A stretch of 36,561 bases of DNA. It comes from Comamonadaceae bacterium (GTDB lineage Bacteria > Pseudomonadota > Gammaproteobacteria > Burkholderiales > Burkholderiaceae_C). Position numbers and translations under genes: made by a program. Positions 8,198 to 16,915 of the stretch are shown here, in pieces (within the stretch, counting starts at the first letter, position 1; each line of letters begins with the position of its first letter). Location of the stretch: the NCBI GenBank assembly GCA_947449025.1, contig CANFQF010000014.1, positions 1 to 36,561 on the forward strand, read 5' to 3'. The notes beneath the pieces are model-generated. The model did no database searches. It worked only from the letters and a program-made list of their open reading frames with translations, and was not told where the DNA came from.

Positions 8198-8698
8198 TCA
8201 GGCCTCGGCCAGAAGCTTTTCGATCAGCAGGTGCAGCTCGTCGAAATCGGGTGTGCCGACGTAGCGTTTGACGACCTGCCCGCGCTTGTTCACCAGGTAG
8301 GTGGTGGGCGTGAGGCGGACGTCGCCCCAGGCCTTGGCCACTTCTCCCGTGTTGTCGATCGCAACCTGGAACGGCAACTGGCGGGTCTGGGTGAAGTTCA
8401 CCACATAGGCCGGCGGGTCATAGCTCATGGCGACGGCCAGTGTCTGGTAGCCACGGCCTTGGTATTTTTGGTGGGTCGCCACCATTTCCGGCATTTCGGC
8501 GACGCAGGTGGTGCAGCTGGTTGCCCAAAAATTGACCAGTGTGACCTTCCCACGCAGGTCTTCGGTGGTCTTCTTGCTGCCGTCAAGCAGGACAAAGGTC
8601 GAGGACGGCGCGCGGTCGCTCGGGCCCGAGAGGTAGACCACGGCAGCGCCTATCGCCAATAGGGCGATCGGGATCAGGCTCCAGGTGCGCTTGGACAT
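8198..8698 (-). CDS. TlpA-like membrane-anchored thioredoxin
   Basis: A 166-residue redoxin with an N-terminal membrane anchor or uncleaved signal (about residues 6-24) and a periplasmic thioredoxin fold. The active site is WATSCTTC, cysteines 62 and 65, followed by VAEMPEM; the cis-proline is in LTPTTYLVNKRG (P131). This TlpA/ResA-like arrangement (AhpC/TSA-Redoxin) usually reduces periplasmic disulfides, for example in cytochrome c maturation, but the substrate is not shown here. It is divergent from the PTS genes and convergent with cytochrome c'. Confidence 0.93.
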   Translation of the reverse strand: MSKRTWSLIPIALLAIGAAVVYLSGPSDRAPSSTFVLLDGSKKTTEDLRGKVTLVNFWATSCTTCVAEMPEMVATHQKYQGRGYQTLAVAMSYDPPAYVVNFTQTRQLPFQVAIDNTGEVAKAWGDVRLTPTTYLVNKRGQVVKRYVGTPDFDELHLLIEKLLAEA

Positions 8699-8882
8699 GG
8701 CAATTGCATTCAAGTCTCTACCGTTCGAGTATGCACCGCTGCGGCGCCCACGGCATTGCGGAGGGTCAAATCCCGCAAGGCCGCCCCCAATGCGTGTGAA
8801 CGGATAGCCAAAGCGGGCGCGCCAAACGGGGACGGTGTCTTGTTCTGCGCCGAGGCGAACCGACCACGAACTGCCACGGGGA

Positions 8883-8888
8883 CATAAT
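8883..8888 (+). promoter_or_regulatory. Possible -10 element for the PTS operon
   Basis: CATAAT lies only 9 bases before the ATG at 8897, with no recognisable Shine-Dalgarno in between. A transcript from here would start at or next to the start codon, i.e. it would be essentially leaderless. No good -35 is present (CGACCA at 8861-8866 is poor). Confidence 0.35.
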
Positions 8889-8896
8889 GCCGCTTG

Positions 8897-9355
8897 ATGA
8901 ACGGCGTTCTCATCATCTGCCATGCCCCCCTGGCGCACGCGTTGCGCCAGTGCGCCTTGCATGTGTTTCCCGATTGCGGCAACACAGTTGCGGCGGTAGA
9001 TGTCCAGCCCAATCTCTCCCCGGAAGAAACCCTGGCGACCGCCCGTATCGCCTTGCAGCAGCTGCTGTACACCCCTCAGGTCCGCTCGGCGCTGGTGCTC
9101 ACCGACCTGTTCGGTGCCACCCCTAGCAACGTCGCCCAGAAGCTCGTCGATGGCGTGAACACTCGCCTGGTCACGGGCGTCAACTTGCCCATGATCCTGC
9201 GCGCCGTGAGCTACCGCCACGAGCCACTTGAAGCCTTGGTTGCCAGGGCTGTCAGCGGCGGTACACAGGGCGTGATGCAGGTGGCCATTACCGCACCGCA
9301 GAATCAAAAGCGCATCCAGCACCATGATCCAGACGCCCATTACCATCAGCAATAG
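8897..9355 (+). CDS. PTS EIIA component, ManX (mannose) type
   Basis: A 152-residue cytoplasmic phosphocarrier of the EIIA-Man fold that accepts phosphate from HPr. It starts MNGVLIICHAPLAHAL, with the expected phosphorylatable histidine at residue 9, and contains VLTDLFGATPSNVAQ, a strong family motif, plus TGVNLPMILRA. No EIIB, EIIC or EIID permease genes follow, so the role is more likely regulatory than sugar uptake, as reported for other betaproteobacterial PTS clusters. A TTG three bases earlier could also initiate. Its last 32 bases overlap the HPr gene. Confidence 0.92.
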   Translation: MNGVLIICHAPLAHALRQCALHVFPDCGNTVAAVDVQPNLSPEETLATARIALQQLLYTPQVRSALVLTDLFGATPSNVAQKLVDGVNTRLVTGVNLPMILRAVSYRHEPLEALVARAVSGGTQGVMQVAITAPQNQKRIQHHDPDAHYHQQ

Positions 9356-9593
9356 GCTCGGCCTGCACGCACGTGCGTCTGCCAAGCTCACCAAACTGGC
9401 GGGGTCCTACCCCTGCGAAATCTGGCTCTCCCGCGGCGAGCGCCGCGTCAATGCCAAGAGCATCATGGGCGTCATGATGCTGGCCGCCGGCGTCGGTACC
9501 GAGGTGGTTCTCGAGACCAGCGGCGAGCAAGAGCGCGAGGCCATGGACGCCCTTCTTGCCCTCATACAGGACAAGTTCGGCGAGGGAGAATGA
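9324..9593 (+). CDS. ptsH: Phosphocarrier protein HPr
   Basis: The 89-residue general PTS phosphocarrier, passing phosphate from EI to EIIA. The phosphorylation site GLHARAS has histidine 15, and the conserved regulatory serine region NAKSIMGVMMLAAGVG places serine 46. A Ser-46 site is compatible with HPr kinase/phosphorylase regulation, which occurs in many betaproteobacteria, but no such kinase is in this window. The start lies inside the upstream EIIA gene (32-bp overlap), indicating translational coupling. Confidence 0.96.
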   Translation: MIQTPITISNRLGLHARASAKLTKLAGSYPCEIWLSRGERRVNAKSIMGVMMLAAGVGTEVVLETSGEQEREAMDALLALIQDKFGEGE

Positions 9594-9597
9594 GCCG

Positions 9598-11370
9598 GTG
9601 ACCTTCGCCATCCACGGTCTCCCAGTCGCCCGCGGGATAGCGATCGGCCGTGCCGTCCTGATGGGCGGCCGGGTGGACGTGGCCCATTACTTCATCGACC
9701 CGATGCAGGTGGAGGCAGAGATCGCCCGCTTGCGCGACGGGCGTGACGCGGTGATCGATGAGCTGCATCGGCTGCAGCAGACCATCGGGGGCATGGGCCC
9801 CAAGGAGGCGCCGCACGAACTGTCGGCCCTGCTCGATGTGCATTTGATGCTGTTGCAGGACCAGGAACTGGTCGCCGGGGTCAAGCATTGGATTACCGAG
9901 CGCCTCTACAACGCCGAGTGGGCACTCACCACGCAGCTTGAGCTGCTCTCACGCCAGTTCGACGAGATGGAGGACGAGTACCTGCGTGAGCGCAAGTCCG
10001 ACCTCGAGCAGGTCGCTGAGCGCGTGCTCCGGCACATGAAGGGGGTTGCCTCGCCGGTCCCGCAAGCTTCGGCGGGCACGCGTCGCGGCCCGACGCCCCG
10101 GCAGCAGGACTTGCAGCTAGATGGCACCACCGATGTGCCGCTGGTGCTGATCGCCCATGACCTCTCCCCGGCGGACATGCTGCAGTTCAAGCAGAGCGTG
10201 TTCGCAGGCTTCGTGACCGACGTGGGCGGCAAGACATCGCACACGGCCATCGTTGCACGCAGCATGGACATCCCGGCGGTGGTGGGGGCGCGCAGCGCCA
10301 GCCAACTCGTGCGTCAGGACGACTGGGTGATCATCGATGGGGATGCCGGCGTGATGATCGTCGACCCCTCGCCGATCATCCTGGCCGAATACGGATTCAA
10401 GCAACGCCAGGCCGACCTCGAACGCGGACGTCTGGCCCGCCTCACGCACACTCCCGCTGTGACGCTCGATGGCGAACGCATCGACCTGCTGGCTAACATT
10501 GAACTGCCGGAGGATGCCGCCGGCGCGATGGCGGCTGGCGCGGTGGGCGTGGGCCTGTTTCGCTCCGAATTTCTCTTCATGGGGCGCCAGGGCAATCTCC
10601 CCGACGAGGAGGAGCAATTCGAGGCCTACAAGCGGGCAGTCGAGGGGATGCGGGGCTTGCCTGTCACGATTCGCACCGTCGATGTGGGGGCCGACAAGCC
10701 GTTGGACGACACCCGCCGTGACGCGGCTCACCTCAACCCCGCACTGGGTCTGCGCGCCATTCGCTGGAGTCTGGCCGAGCCGTCGATGTTCCTCACCCAA
10801 CTGCGTGCCATCCTCCGGGCGGCTGCGCATGGCAAGGTCAACTTGCTCATCCCCATGCTGGCCCATGCCAGCGAAATTCGGCAGACGCTCTCGCTGATCG
10901 ACTTCGCGCGAGCCGAACTGGATAACCGCGGTATTTCCTACGGTCAGGTCGCGGTGGGCGCGATGATCGAGATTCCGGCGGCGGCCCTGATCCTGCCGAC
11001 CTTCCTCAAGTACTTCGACTTTCTCTCGATTGGCACCAACGACCTGATCCAGTACACACTGGCCATCGACCGTGCCGACGAGTCGGTGGCCCACCTGTAT
11101 GACCCTTGCCATCCAGCGGTACTGCGTCTGGTGGCCGACACCATTGCCGCTGGCCATGCCCAGGGCAAGCCGGTCAGTGTCTGCGGCGAAATGGCCGGAG
11201 ACGTGGCCTACACCCGTTTGCTGCTGGGATTGGGTCTGCGCAGTTTTTCCATGCACCCCGCCCAGGTACTGGCCGTCAAGCAGGAGGTGCTGCGGGCCGA
11301 CACCGGGCGGCTCAAGCCTTGGGCGGTGGATGTGCTTGCCGCAGAGGATCCGGCCCAGCTGCTGGGTTGA
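9598..11370 (+). CDS. ptsI: Phosphoenolpyruvate-protein phosphotransferase (PTS enzyme I)
   Basis: Enzyme I autophosphorylates from PEP and phosphorylates HPr. The GTG at 9598 gives 590 residues; GGGAG about ten bases upstream supports it. Domains in order: N-terminal HPr-binding helices, phosphohistidine domain with GGKTSHTAIVARSMDIPAVVG (His 215), then the PEP-binding TIM barrel with LFRSEFLFM, LIPMLAHASE, GTNDLIQYTLAIDRAD and the catalytic-cysteine motif VCGEMAGD. Compared with E. coli EI (575 residues), a Pro/Arg-rich segment of about 25 residues sits around 152-178, between the HPr-binding helices and the phosphohistidine strand. Confidence 0.96.
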   Translation: MTFAIHGLPVARGIAIGRAVLMGGRVDVAHYFIDPMQVEAEIARLRDGRDAVIDELHRLQQTIGGMGPKEAPHELSALLDVHLMLLQDQELVAGVKHWITERLYNAEWALTTQLELLSRQFDEMEDEYLRERKSDLEQVAERVLRHMKGVASPVPQASAGTRRGPTPRQQDLQLDGTTDVPLVLIAHDLSPADMLQFKQSVFAGFVTDVGGKTSHTAIVARSMDIPAVVGARSASQLVRQDDWVIIDGDAGVMIVDPSPIILAEYGFKQRQADLERGRLARLTHTPAVTLDGERIDLLANIELPEDAAGAMAAGAVGVGLFRSEFLFMGRQGNLPDEEEQFEAYKRAVEGMRGLPVTIRTVDVGADKPLDDTRRDAAHLNPALGLRAIRWSLAEPSMFLTQLRAILRAAAHGKVNLLIPMLAHASEIRQTLSLIDFARAELDNRGISYGQVAVGAMIEIPAAALILPTFLKYFDFLSIGTNDLIQYTLAIDRADESVAHLYDPCHPAVLRLVADTIAAGHAQGKPVSVCGEMAGDVAYTRLLLGLGLRSFSMHPAQVLAVKQEVLRADTGRLKPWAVDVLAAEDPAQLLG

Positions 11371-11431
11371 GGTCGGGGCGCATTCAGCCTGCGCAGCGCG
11401 GGCCCAGCGTCTGACCTTGTATCGGTAGCGA

Positions 11432-12256
11432 TCAGCGCGCGCGGGCCCCGACCACTGCAGCCCCGATGATCAAGGCCCCTCCCAGCGCAATGTTGGGCGT
11501 CAGCGGCCTCCCGCTCACCAAGAGTAAGAGCAGGGTCGAGGCCAGCGGCGTCAGATAGCTCAAGATGCCGATCTGCCGGGCGTCGCCGAGTTTGAGGGCC
11601 TTGTCCCAGAGGAAGAAGGCTGCGCCCAGCGGGCCCAAGCCCATCACTGCGACCAGTGCCCAGTCGCGCCCGGACAGCCGGGTGGGTGACTCCAGCAGCC
11701 AATGGCAGGCCAGCGCGAGCAGGCCCGACAGCAGGCCAAACAGGCCAATGGCCGCCGTCGGAAAGGGCGGCACCCGCCGTGTCCACAGCGAATAGCTCGA
11801 CCAGGCAAATGCCGCGGCCAGGGCCGGCAGATAGCCCCATGACCAGGCGCCATCAAGACCGGTGCTGGCCCCCACGATGGCGACCGCCGCGCCGGCGAAG
11901 CCGGCCAAGGCGGCGGCCAGGTGCACCGCCCGCAGGCGTGTGCCGGGCAGGATCATTGGCGCCATCACCACGATCAGCAGGGGCCAGAGGTAGTTGACCA
12001 GGTTGGCCTCCACCGGCGGCGCCAGGCGCAAGGCGAGGAACAGCAAGAAGTGGTAGCCAAACAGGCCGAACAGCCCGAGGGCTAGGGTGCGTGGTGGAAC
12101 CTTCCATTGCCGCGCCAGGGGCCAGGCGGGGATACTGCCGATCACCAGCGCCAGGCCGGTCAGCAGGAAGGGCGGCAGATGGGACAGGCTGAGGCCGAGG
12201 GAGGCGAGCGACGCCCACAGCGCGATCGCGCCGAGGGCATAAAGGAGTGGATGCAT
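11432..12256 (-). CDS. EamA/DMT-superfamily transporter
   Basis: An inner-membrane protein of 274 residues with about ten hydrophobic segments in two internal halves, typical of the drug/metabolite transporter (EamA) family. Visible marks are the start MHPLLYALGAIALWASLASLG, the NLVNYLWPLLIVVMAP stretch in the first half and the LSYLTPLASTLLLLLVSG stretch near the C-terminus that recurs in EamA proteins. Substrate cannot be told from sequence. It begins 18 bp after lipA on the same strand and may be the last gene of the ybeD-lipB-lipA unit; it is convergent with ptsI. Confidence 0.9.
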   Translation of the reverse strand: MHPLLYALGAIALWASLASLGLSLSHLPPFLLTGLALVIGSIPAWPLARQWKVPPRTLALGLFGLFGYHFLLFLALRLAPPVEANLVNYLWPLLIVVMAPMILPGTRLRAVHLAAALAGFAGAAVAIVGASTGLDGAWSWGYLPALAAAFAWSSYSLWTRRVPPFPTAAIGLFGLLSGLLALACHWLLESPTRLSGRDWALVAVMGLGPLGAAFFLWDKALKLGDARQIGILSYLTPLASTLLLLLVSGRPLTPNIALGGALIIGAAVVGARAR

Positions 12257-12274
12257 CCTCGCGGGTCGCGGGAG

Positions 12275-13342
12275 TCAGTCGCCCGCGGCGATGCTGGCCC
12301 CTGTGGCCCCTGTGGCCGCTCGTGCGGTCACGTGTGCGCCCGCGGGTGCGCCCACGGGTGCGGCCACACCCGCGGCGTGGGCCTGCTGATCTGCGTGGTA
12401 GCTCGAGCGCACCATCGCGCCCACCGCGGCATGGGTGAAGCCCATCTTGTAGGCTTCTTCCTCGAACATCTTGAAGGTGTCCGGATGCACATAGCGTCGC
12501 ACCGGCAGGTGCGACGTGGAGGGCGCCAGATACTGCCCGATCGTGAGCATATCGATGTCGTGCGCCCGCATGTCGCGCATGACCTGCAGGATCTCCTCGT
12601 CGGTCTCGCCGAGGCCCACCATCAGGCCGCTCTTGGTGGGCACTTCGGGGAAGAGTGCCTTGAACTTCTTGAGCAGGTTCAGGCTGAAGGCGTAGTCGGA
12701 GCCGGGTCGGGCCTCCTTGTACAGGCGCGGGACTGTCTCCATGTTGTGGTTCATCACGTCGGGAGGAGCCGCTTTGAGAATGCCCAGAGCGCGGTCGTCG
12801 CGACCACGAAAATCGGGCACCAGGATCTCGATCGTGGTCGAGGGCGAGAGCTCCCGCGTCATCCGGATGCAGTCGACGAAATGCTGGCTGCCGCCGTCAC
12901 GCAAGTCATCGCGGTCCACGCTGGTGATGACGACGTATTTCAGTTGCAGTCGGGCGATGGTGCGCGCCAGGTTTTCGGGTTCATTCACGTCCAGCGGGTC
13001 CGGGCGTCCATGGCCGACATCGCAAAAAGGGCAGCGCCGCGTGCACTTGTCGCCCATGATCATGAAGGTCGCCGTGCCCTTGCCGAAGCACTCGCCGATA
13101 TTGGGGCAGGAGGCTTCCTCGCAGACCGTGTTGAGTTTGTTCTCCCGCAGGATCTGCTTGATTTCGTAGAAGCGTGTCGTAGGCGAGCCGGCCTTGACGC
13201 GGATCCACTCCGGTTTCTTCAGCACCTCGCCGGGCTCGACCTTGACTGGAATGCGCGAGAGCTTGGCCGCTGCCTTTTGCTTGGCCGACGGGTTGTAGCT
13301 GTCCACGCCTTGGGCTTCGCGGACGATCGGGGAGGAGCTCAT
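12275..13342 (-). CDS. lipA: Lipoyl synthase with Ala/Gly-rich C-terminal tail
   Basis: A radical-SAM enzyme that inserts two sulfurs into protein-bound octanoyl groups to form lipoyl cofactors. The auxiliary cluster cysteines C74, C79 and C85 ([12 protein letters not shown]) and the SAM cluster cysteines C100, C104 and C107 (CTRRCPFC) are all present, as is the conserved RSSYHA motif ending at residue 317. The protein then continues about 38 residues, nearly all Ala, Gly, Val, Pro and Thr, encoded by short tandem repeats. The ATG at 13342 (355 residues) is preferred to a TTG at 13357 because family members start a few residues before VREAQ. It acts after LipB, encoded just upstream. Confidence 0.96.
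   Translation of the reverse strand: MSSSPIVREAQGVDSYNPSAKQKAAAKLSRIPVKVEPGEVLKKPEWIRVKAGSPTTRFYEIKQILRENKLNTVCEEASCPNIGECFGKGTATFMIMGDKCTRRCPFCDVGHGRPDPLDVNEPENLARTIARLQLKYVVITSVDRDDLRDGGSQHFVDCIRMTRELSPSTTIEILVPDFRGRDDRALGILKAAPPDVMNHNMETVPRLYKEARPGSDYAFSLNLLKKFKALFPEVPTKSGLMVGLGETDEEILQVMRDMRAHDIDMLTIGQYLAPSTSHLPVRRYVHPDTFKMFEEEAYKMGFTHAAVGAMVRSSYHADQQAHAAGVAAPVGAPAGAHVTARAATGATGASIAAGD
12296..12367. repeat. Short in-frame tandem repeats in the 3' end of lipA
   Basis: Two imperfect tandem arrays are visible: a 9-bp unit (GGCCCCTGT, about 2.5 copies, 12296-12317) and a 12-bp unit (GTGCGCCCGCGG and variants, about 2.8 copies, 12334-12367). Both periods are multiples of three, so copy-number change would keep the lipA frame and only alter tail length. 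Confidence 0.7.
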
Positions 13343-13381
13343 GATGTGCGCTTTCAATTCGGGGCGCGGCGCGGCCGGCGC

Positions 13382-14065
13382 CTACGGGGCCAGCAGTGCC
13401 TCGAGCTCGCGACCCAGGACTGCCGCCACCTCGTTCCAGGTGGTCGTCACGCCGATTGTAGAAAGATCGACCGTCCGCAGACCTGCATATCCGCAAGGGT
13501 TGATGCGCGAGTAGGGTTCGAGATCCATCGCCACATTCAACGCGACGCCGTGGTAGGTGCAGTGGCGGCTGACCTTGATGCCCAGGGCCGCAATTTTCGC
13601 CAGCCCGTCAAACAGACCTTCGCCGGGCGCCGGCTCCAGCCTTCGCCGATGGCTGCCTGGGTCATCGGGGCGCACATAGATGCCCGGTGCGCCGCGCACC
13701 CGCAGGCCGGTGACGCCGACGGCGCCCAGAGTGCGGATCACGGCCTCCTCGAGGCGGTAGACGTATTCCTTCACGAAGTAGCCTGCGCGCCGCAGGTCGA
13801 GGAGCGGATAGGCCACCACCTGGCCTGGCCCGTGGTAAGTCACCTGGCCGCCTCGGTTGGTGGCAACGACCGGAATCGGGCCTGGCGCCAGTACGTGACT
13901 GGCGGCGCCCGCCAGCCCCTGAGTGAAGACGGGCGGGTGTTCGCACAGCCAGAGTTCGTCTGGCGTAGATTCGCTGCGCGCTGCGGTGAAAGCCTGCATG
14001 GCCTCGTAGGCGGCGAGATAGTCGACCTGTCCGATGCTCTGGGCCTGCAGTCGGTGCGTCGTCAT
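13382..14065 (-). CDS. lipB: Octanoyl-[ACP]:protein N-octanoyltransferase
   Basis: LipB moves octanoate from acyl carrier protein to lipoyl domains, the step before LipA. The 227-residue product contains [21 protein letters not shown], the catalytic lysine 164 in [17 protein letters not shown], and the catalytic cysteine 191 in NPCGYAGL. It starts 12 bp after ybeD and ends 39 bp before lipA on the same strand, so the lipoylation genes form one operon. Confidence 0.97.
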   Translation of the reverse strand: MTTHRLQAQSIGQVDYLAAYEAMQAFTAARSESTPDELWLCEHPPVFTQGLAGAASHVLAPGPIPVVATNRGGQVTYHGPGQVVAYPLLDLRRAGYFVKEYVYRLEEAVIRTLGAVGVTGLRVRGAPGIYVRPDDPGSHRRRLEPAPGEGLFDGLAKIAALGIKVSRHCTYHGVALNVAMDLEPYSRINPCGYAGLRTVDLSTIGVTTTWNEVAAVLGRELEALLAP

Positions 14066-14077
14066 GGCAGACGAGCC

Positions 14078-14377
14078 TTACAGGACGACCCGCACCATCG
14101 GGTGGGTCGATAGCGTGCGATAGAGCTCGTCGAGCTGCTCCCGGCTGGTGGCGTTGACCGTGAGTGTGATGCCCAGATAGTTGCCCGCCTTGCTGTCCCG
14201 AAGCTCGATTCCGGCGGTGTCGAATTCGTGGTCAAACTGGTGGACGATGGCCACCATGGCCGCGACAAAGCCGTCGACTTTGGCGCCCATGACCTTGATC
14301 GGAAAACGACACGGGTATTCGATCAGCGAGTCGGCGCGGGAGCTGGGATTGGGATTGGGGGTGGCGGGCGTGTTCAT
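14078..14377 (-). CDS. ybeD: YbeD family protein (DUF493)
   Basis: A small 99-residue protein of the DUF493/YbeD family with an ACT-like fold, of unclear biochemical function, often encoded next to lipB. The motif YPCRFPIKVMGAKVDGF and the C-terminal SREQLDELYRTLSTHPMVRVVL are characteristic. The frame is open upstream to 14545, but the ATG at 14377 gives the family length; the extension is Arg-rich and unrelated. First gene of the ybeD-lipB-lipA-transporter unit. The D-amino-acid aminotransferase gene often found upstream in relatives is not here; the ATP synthase operon starts instead. Confidence 0.92.
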   Translation of the reverse strand: MNTPATPNPNPSSRADSLIEYPCRFPIKVMGAKVDGFVAAMVAIVHQFDHEFDTAGIELRDSKAGNYLGITLTVNATSREQLDELYRTLSTHPMVRVVL

Positions 14378-14558
14378 GTGATTTGTCCGGTCGCGCCCAC
14401 GGTCCGGCGTCGACTTGATCCCGAGATTGTGGCCGTTTCGTGCGTATCGGGACGGCCATGTACCGCCCGAGACCGGGTGCGCGGCCAAGGTGTTAGTACC
14501 TTTGGACTCCACGTGGCCCGGGCCTCGCGCAAAAGCCCCGCACAATCGTCTGGATAGG

Positions 14559-14588
14559 TTCGAAGAGGCGGGTTTCCCCTCATATAAT
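14559..14588 (+). promoter_or_regulatory. Promoter candidate for the atp operon
   Basis: A perfect TATAAT at 14583-14588 lies in the ybeD-atpI divergent gap, with a weak -35 (TTCGAA, 14559-14564) at an 18-bp spacer. The leader to atpI would be about 54 nt. The rest of the 271-bp gap (14378-14648) shows no gene or strong hairpin. Confidence 0.5.
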
Positions 14589-14648
14589 CGATGGGTTTGC
14601 TGAAAACTCAGGGCTGCAGTCGTCGTTTATCGGCGTGGGCGAATTCCA

Positions 14649-15122
14649 ATGACAACCAAGGCCCCGCAACCTGAGACGTCGCAAGACGAAGCGGCCTTTC
14701 GGCCACTGAGCGCAGAAGAGGCGCGCGCGCTGCGCGAGAGGTATCCCTCGGTTTCACCTTGGCGTGTCGTGCGGTGGCAGGTGGTGGTGGGGCTCATGGT
14801 GGCTCTGCTCGCTTGGGCGCTGACGGGTCGGCAAAACATCGGTTGGTCTGCCGGGTACGGCGCACTGGCCGTGGTGATCCCCGCCGTCATTTTCGCCAGG
14901 GGGCTCACGGGTCGTTTTTCCTCGCTCAACGCAGGAACTGCCGCCGTTGGGTTCATGGCGTGGGAGATGGTCAAGATAGCCGCGTCGATCGCCTTGCTGG
15001 CGATGGCGCCGAAATGGGTGTCCGTACTGAGCTGGCCAGCGTTGCTGATCGGAATGGTGCTGACGATGAAGGTTTACTGGGTGGCGCTGGCATTCAAGCC
15101 GGTTGCTCGCCCATCGGTTTAA
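14649..15122 (+). CDS. atpI: ATP synthase protein I
   Basis: AtpI is a small membrane protein that helps assemble the c-ring in some bacteria and is not part of the finished enzyme. The 157-residue product has a hydrophilic N-terminus (about 40 residues) and four hydrophobic segments, with GFMAWEMVKIAASIALL in the third, resembling other proteobacterial AtpI proteins. The family is poorly conserved, so the call leans on its position as first gene of the atp operon, 50 bp before atpB. Confidence 0.88.
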   Translation: MTTKAPQPETSQDEAAFRPLSAEEARALRERYPSVSPWRVVRWQVVVGLMVALLAWALTGRQNIGWSAGYGALAVVIPAVIFARGLTGRFSSLNAGTAAVGFMAWEMVKIAASIALLAMAPKWVSVLSWPALLIGMVLTMKVYWVALAFKPVARPSV

Positions 15123-15172
15123 AGAGCCCGGCTCCTCACAGAGCCGACGAACAGAGAGTCAAGTAACAGAAG

Positions 15173-16030
15173 ATGGCTGCTGAACACGGACCCACCGCCG
15201 GTGAATACATCGTTCACCACCTGACGCACCTTCAGAACCACAAGCCGAAGGCGGTGGTCGACTTCACCGTCTTCAATTACGACTCGATCTTCTGGTCCAT
15301 CACCCTTGGCGTGCTGGGCTGCTGGCTGCTGTGGCTGGCAGCTCGCAAGGCGACCTCGGGCGTCCCCGGCCGCTTCCAGGCCGCGGTGGAGGTCATGGTC
15401 GACATGGTCGACTCCCAAGCCAAGGGCATCGTGCACAACGCGCAAAGCCGCAAGCTGGTCGCGCCGCTGGCGCTTACGGTTTTCGTGTGGATCTTTGTGC
15501 TCAACGCCATGGACCTGCTGCCGGTCGATCTGCTGCCTTTGATCTTCGAGAAGATCTACGGCGCCGCCGGTCACGATCCCCACCACGCGTACATGCGCTC
15601 GGTGCCCACGGCCGATTTGTCTGTGACCATGGGCCTGTCGCTGGCGGTGCTGCTGGTCTGCCTGTTCTACAACGTGAAGATCAAGGGCATTGGTGGCTGG
15701 GTGCACGAGCTGTTCACTGCGCCCTTCGGTAGCCACCCTGCGCTGTGGCCGTTCAACTTCCTGATGCAGATCATCGAGTTCGTCGCCAAGACCGTGTCGC
15801 ACGGCATGCGACTGTTCGGCAACATGTATGCCGGCGAGCTGATCTTCCTGCTCATCGCCCTGATGGGCGGTGCCTGGTCTCTCTCAGCCACCGGCATCGC
15901 GCTGGCGATCGGCCACATCATCGCAGGCTCGGCCTGGGCGATCTTCCACATCCTGATCATCACGCTGCAGGCCTTCGTGTTCATGATGCTGACCCTCGTC
16001 TACATCGGCCAGGCGCACGACGCGCACTGA
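15173..16030 (+). CDS. atpB: ATP synthase subunit a (Fo)
   Basis: Subunit a forms the proton half-channels of Fo in the inner membrane. The 285-residue product has five to six membrane helices, the [16 protein letters not shown] loop, [19 protein letters not shown] containing the essential arginine that faces the c-ring, and the final helix with [17 protein letters not shown]. Length is within the betaproteobacterial range. Confidence 0.97.
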   Translation: MAAEHGPTAGEYIVHHLTHLQNHKPKAVVDFTVFNYDSIFWSITLGVLGCWLLWLAARKATSGVPGRFQAAVEVMVDMVDSQAKGIVHNAQSRKLVAPLALTVFVWIFVLNAMDLLPVDLLPLIFEKIYGAAGHDPHHAYMRSVPTADLSVTMGLSLAVLLVCLFYNVKIKGIGGWVHELFTAPFGSHPALWPFNFLMQIIEFVAKTVSHGMRLFGNMYAGELIFLLIALMGGAWSLSATGIALAIGHIIAGSAWAIFHILIITLQAFVFMMLTLVYIGQAHDAH

Positions 16031-16067
16031 CACGTTTTTTCCCAGTTTCCCTTTCGTTTTTTTCTAA

Positions 16068-16352
<285 letters not shown>

Positions 16353-16394
16353 TCCTGCGCCTCCCGCGCCTGTTACTCCACGTCAATGCCCGCC

Positions 16395-16409
16395 GTGTCT
16401 GTCAGACAC
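16395..16409. repeat. 15-bp odd palindrome between atpE and atpF
   Basis: GTGTCTG, a central T, and CAGACAC form a perfect inverted repeat in the atpE-atpF gap. As RNA it would fold into a short hairpin about 20 bases before the atpF start. A role in setting the c-to-b ratio is possible but unproven. Confidence 0.4.
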
Positions 16410-16429
16410 ACTGGGCTGAAGGATGAAAA

Positions 16430-16900
16430 GTGAGCATCACCGGTACCCTCATCGTTCAGATGATCGTGTTCCTGATCTTGGTCGGGTTCACGATGAAATT
16501 CGTCTGGCCTCCGATCACCGCAGCACTCGATGAGCGCGCGAAGAAGATCTCCGAAGGTCTGGCTGCCGCCGACAAGGCCAAGTCCGAGCTGAGCGCCGCT
16601 AACCAGCGCGTCGAAGCCGAACTGTCCAAGTCGCGCACCGAGACGGCCGCGCGCCTGGCGGATGCCGAGCGTCGCGCTCAGGCGATCATCGAAGAGGCCA
16701 AGGGCCGCGCCACGGAAGAAGCCGCCAAGATCGTCGCCGCCGCGCGTGCAGAAGCCGAGCAACAGGTCGTCAAGGCCCGCGAAGCACTGCGCGAGCAGGT
16801 GGCGGTTCTGGCCGTCAAGGGCGCCGAGCAGATTCTGCGCAAGGAAGTCAACGCCGGCGTTCACGCCGACCTCCTGCGCGACCTGCAGGCCGAGCTGTAA
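16430..16900 (+). CDS. atpF: ATP synthase subunit b (peripheral stalk)
   Basis: Subunit b anchors the stator. The 156-residue product has one N-terminal membrane helix (about residues 4-24, [17 protein letters not shown]) and a long charged coiled coil rich in Ala, Glu, Lys and Arg. The start codon is GTG; AAGGAT a few bases upstream supports it and no ATG fits. Position between atpE and atpH is canonical. Confidence 0.97.
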   Translation: MSITGTLIVQMIVFLILVGFTMKFVWPPITAALDERAKKISEGLAAADKAKSELSAANQRVEAELSKSRTETAARLADAERRAQAIIEEAKGRATEEAAKIVAAARAEAEQQVVKAREALREQVAVLAVKGAEQILRKEVNAGVHADLLRDLQAEL

Positions 16901-16915
16901 GAGGTCGCGCACAAC

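Noticed and set aside
8150-8662. A 170-codon plus-strand open frame opposite the TlpA-like gene
   Set aside because: The minus strand encodes an intact CxxC thioredoxin with a signal anchor; the plus frame has no recognisable features.
12107-14113. A 668-codon plus-strand open frame opposite lipA and lipB
   Set aside because: It lies entirely antisense to two well-recognised enzymes with all catalytic residues intact; its composition (His, Arg, Gly, Asp-rich) is what high-GC codon bias gives on the complementary frame, with no recognisable domain.
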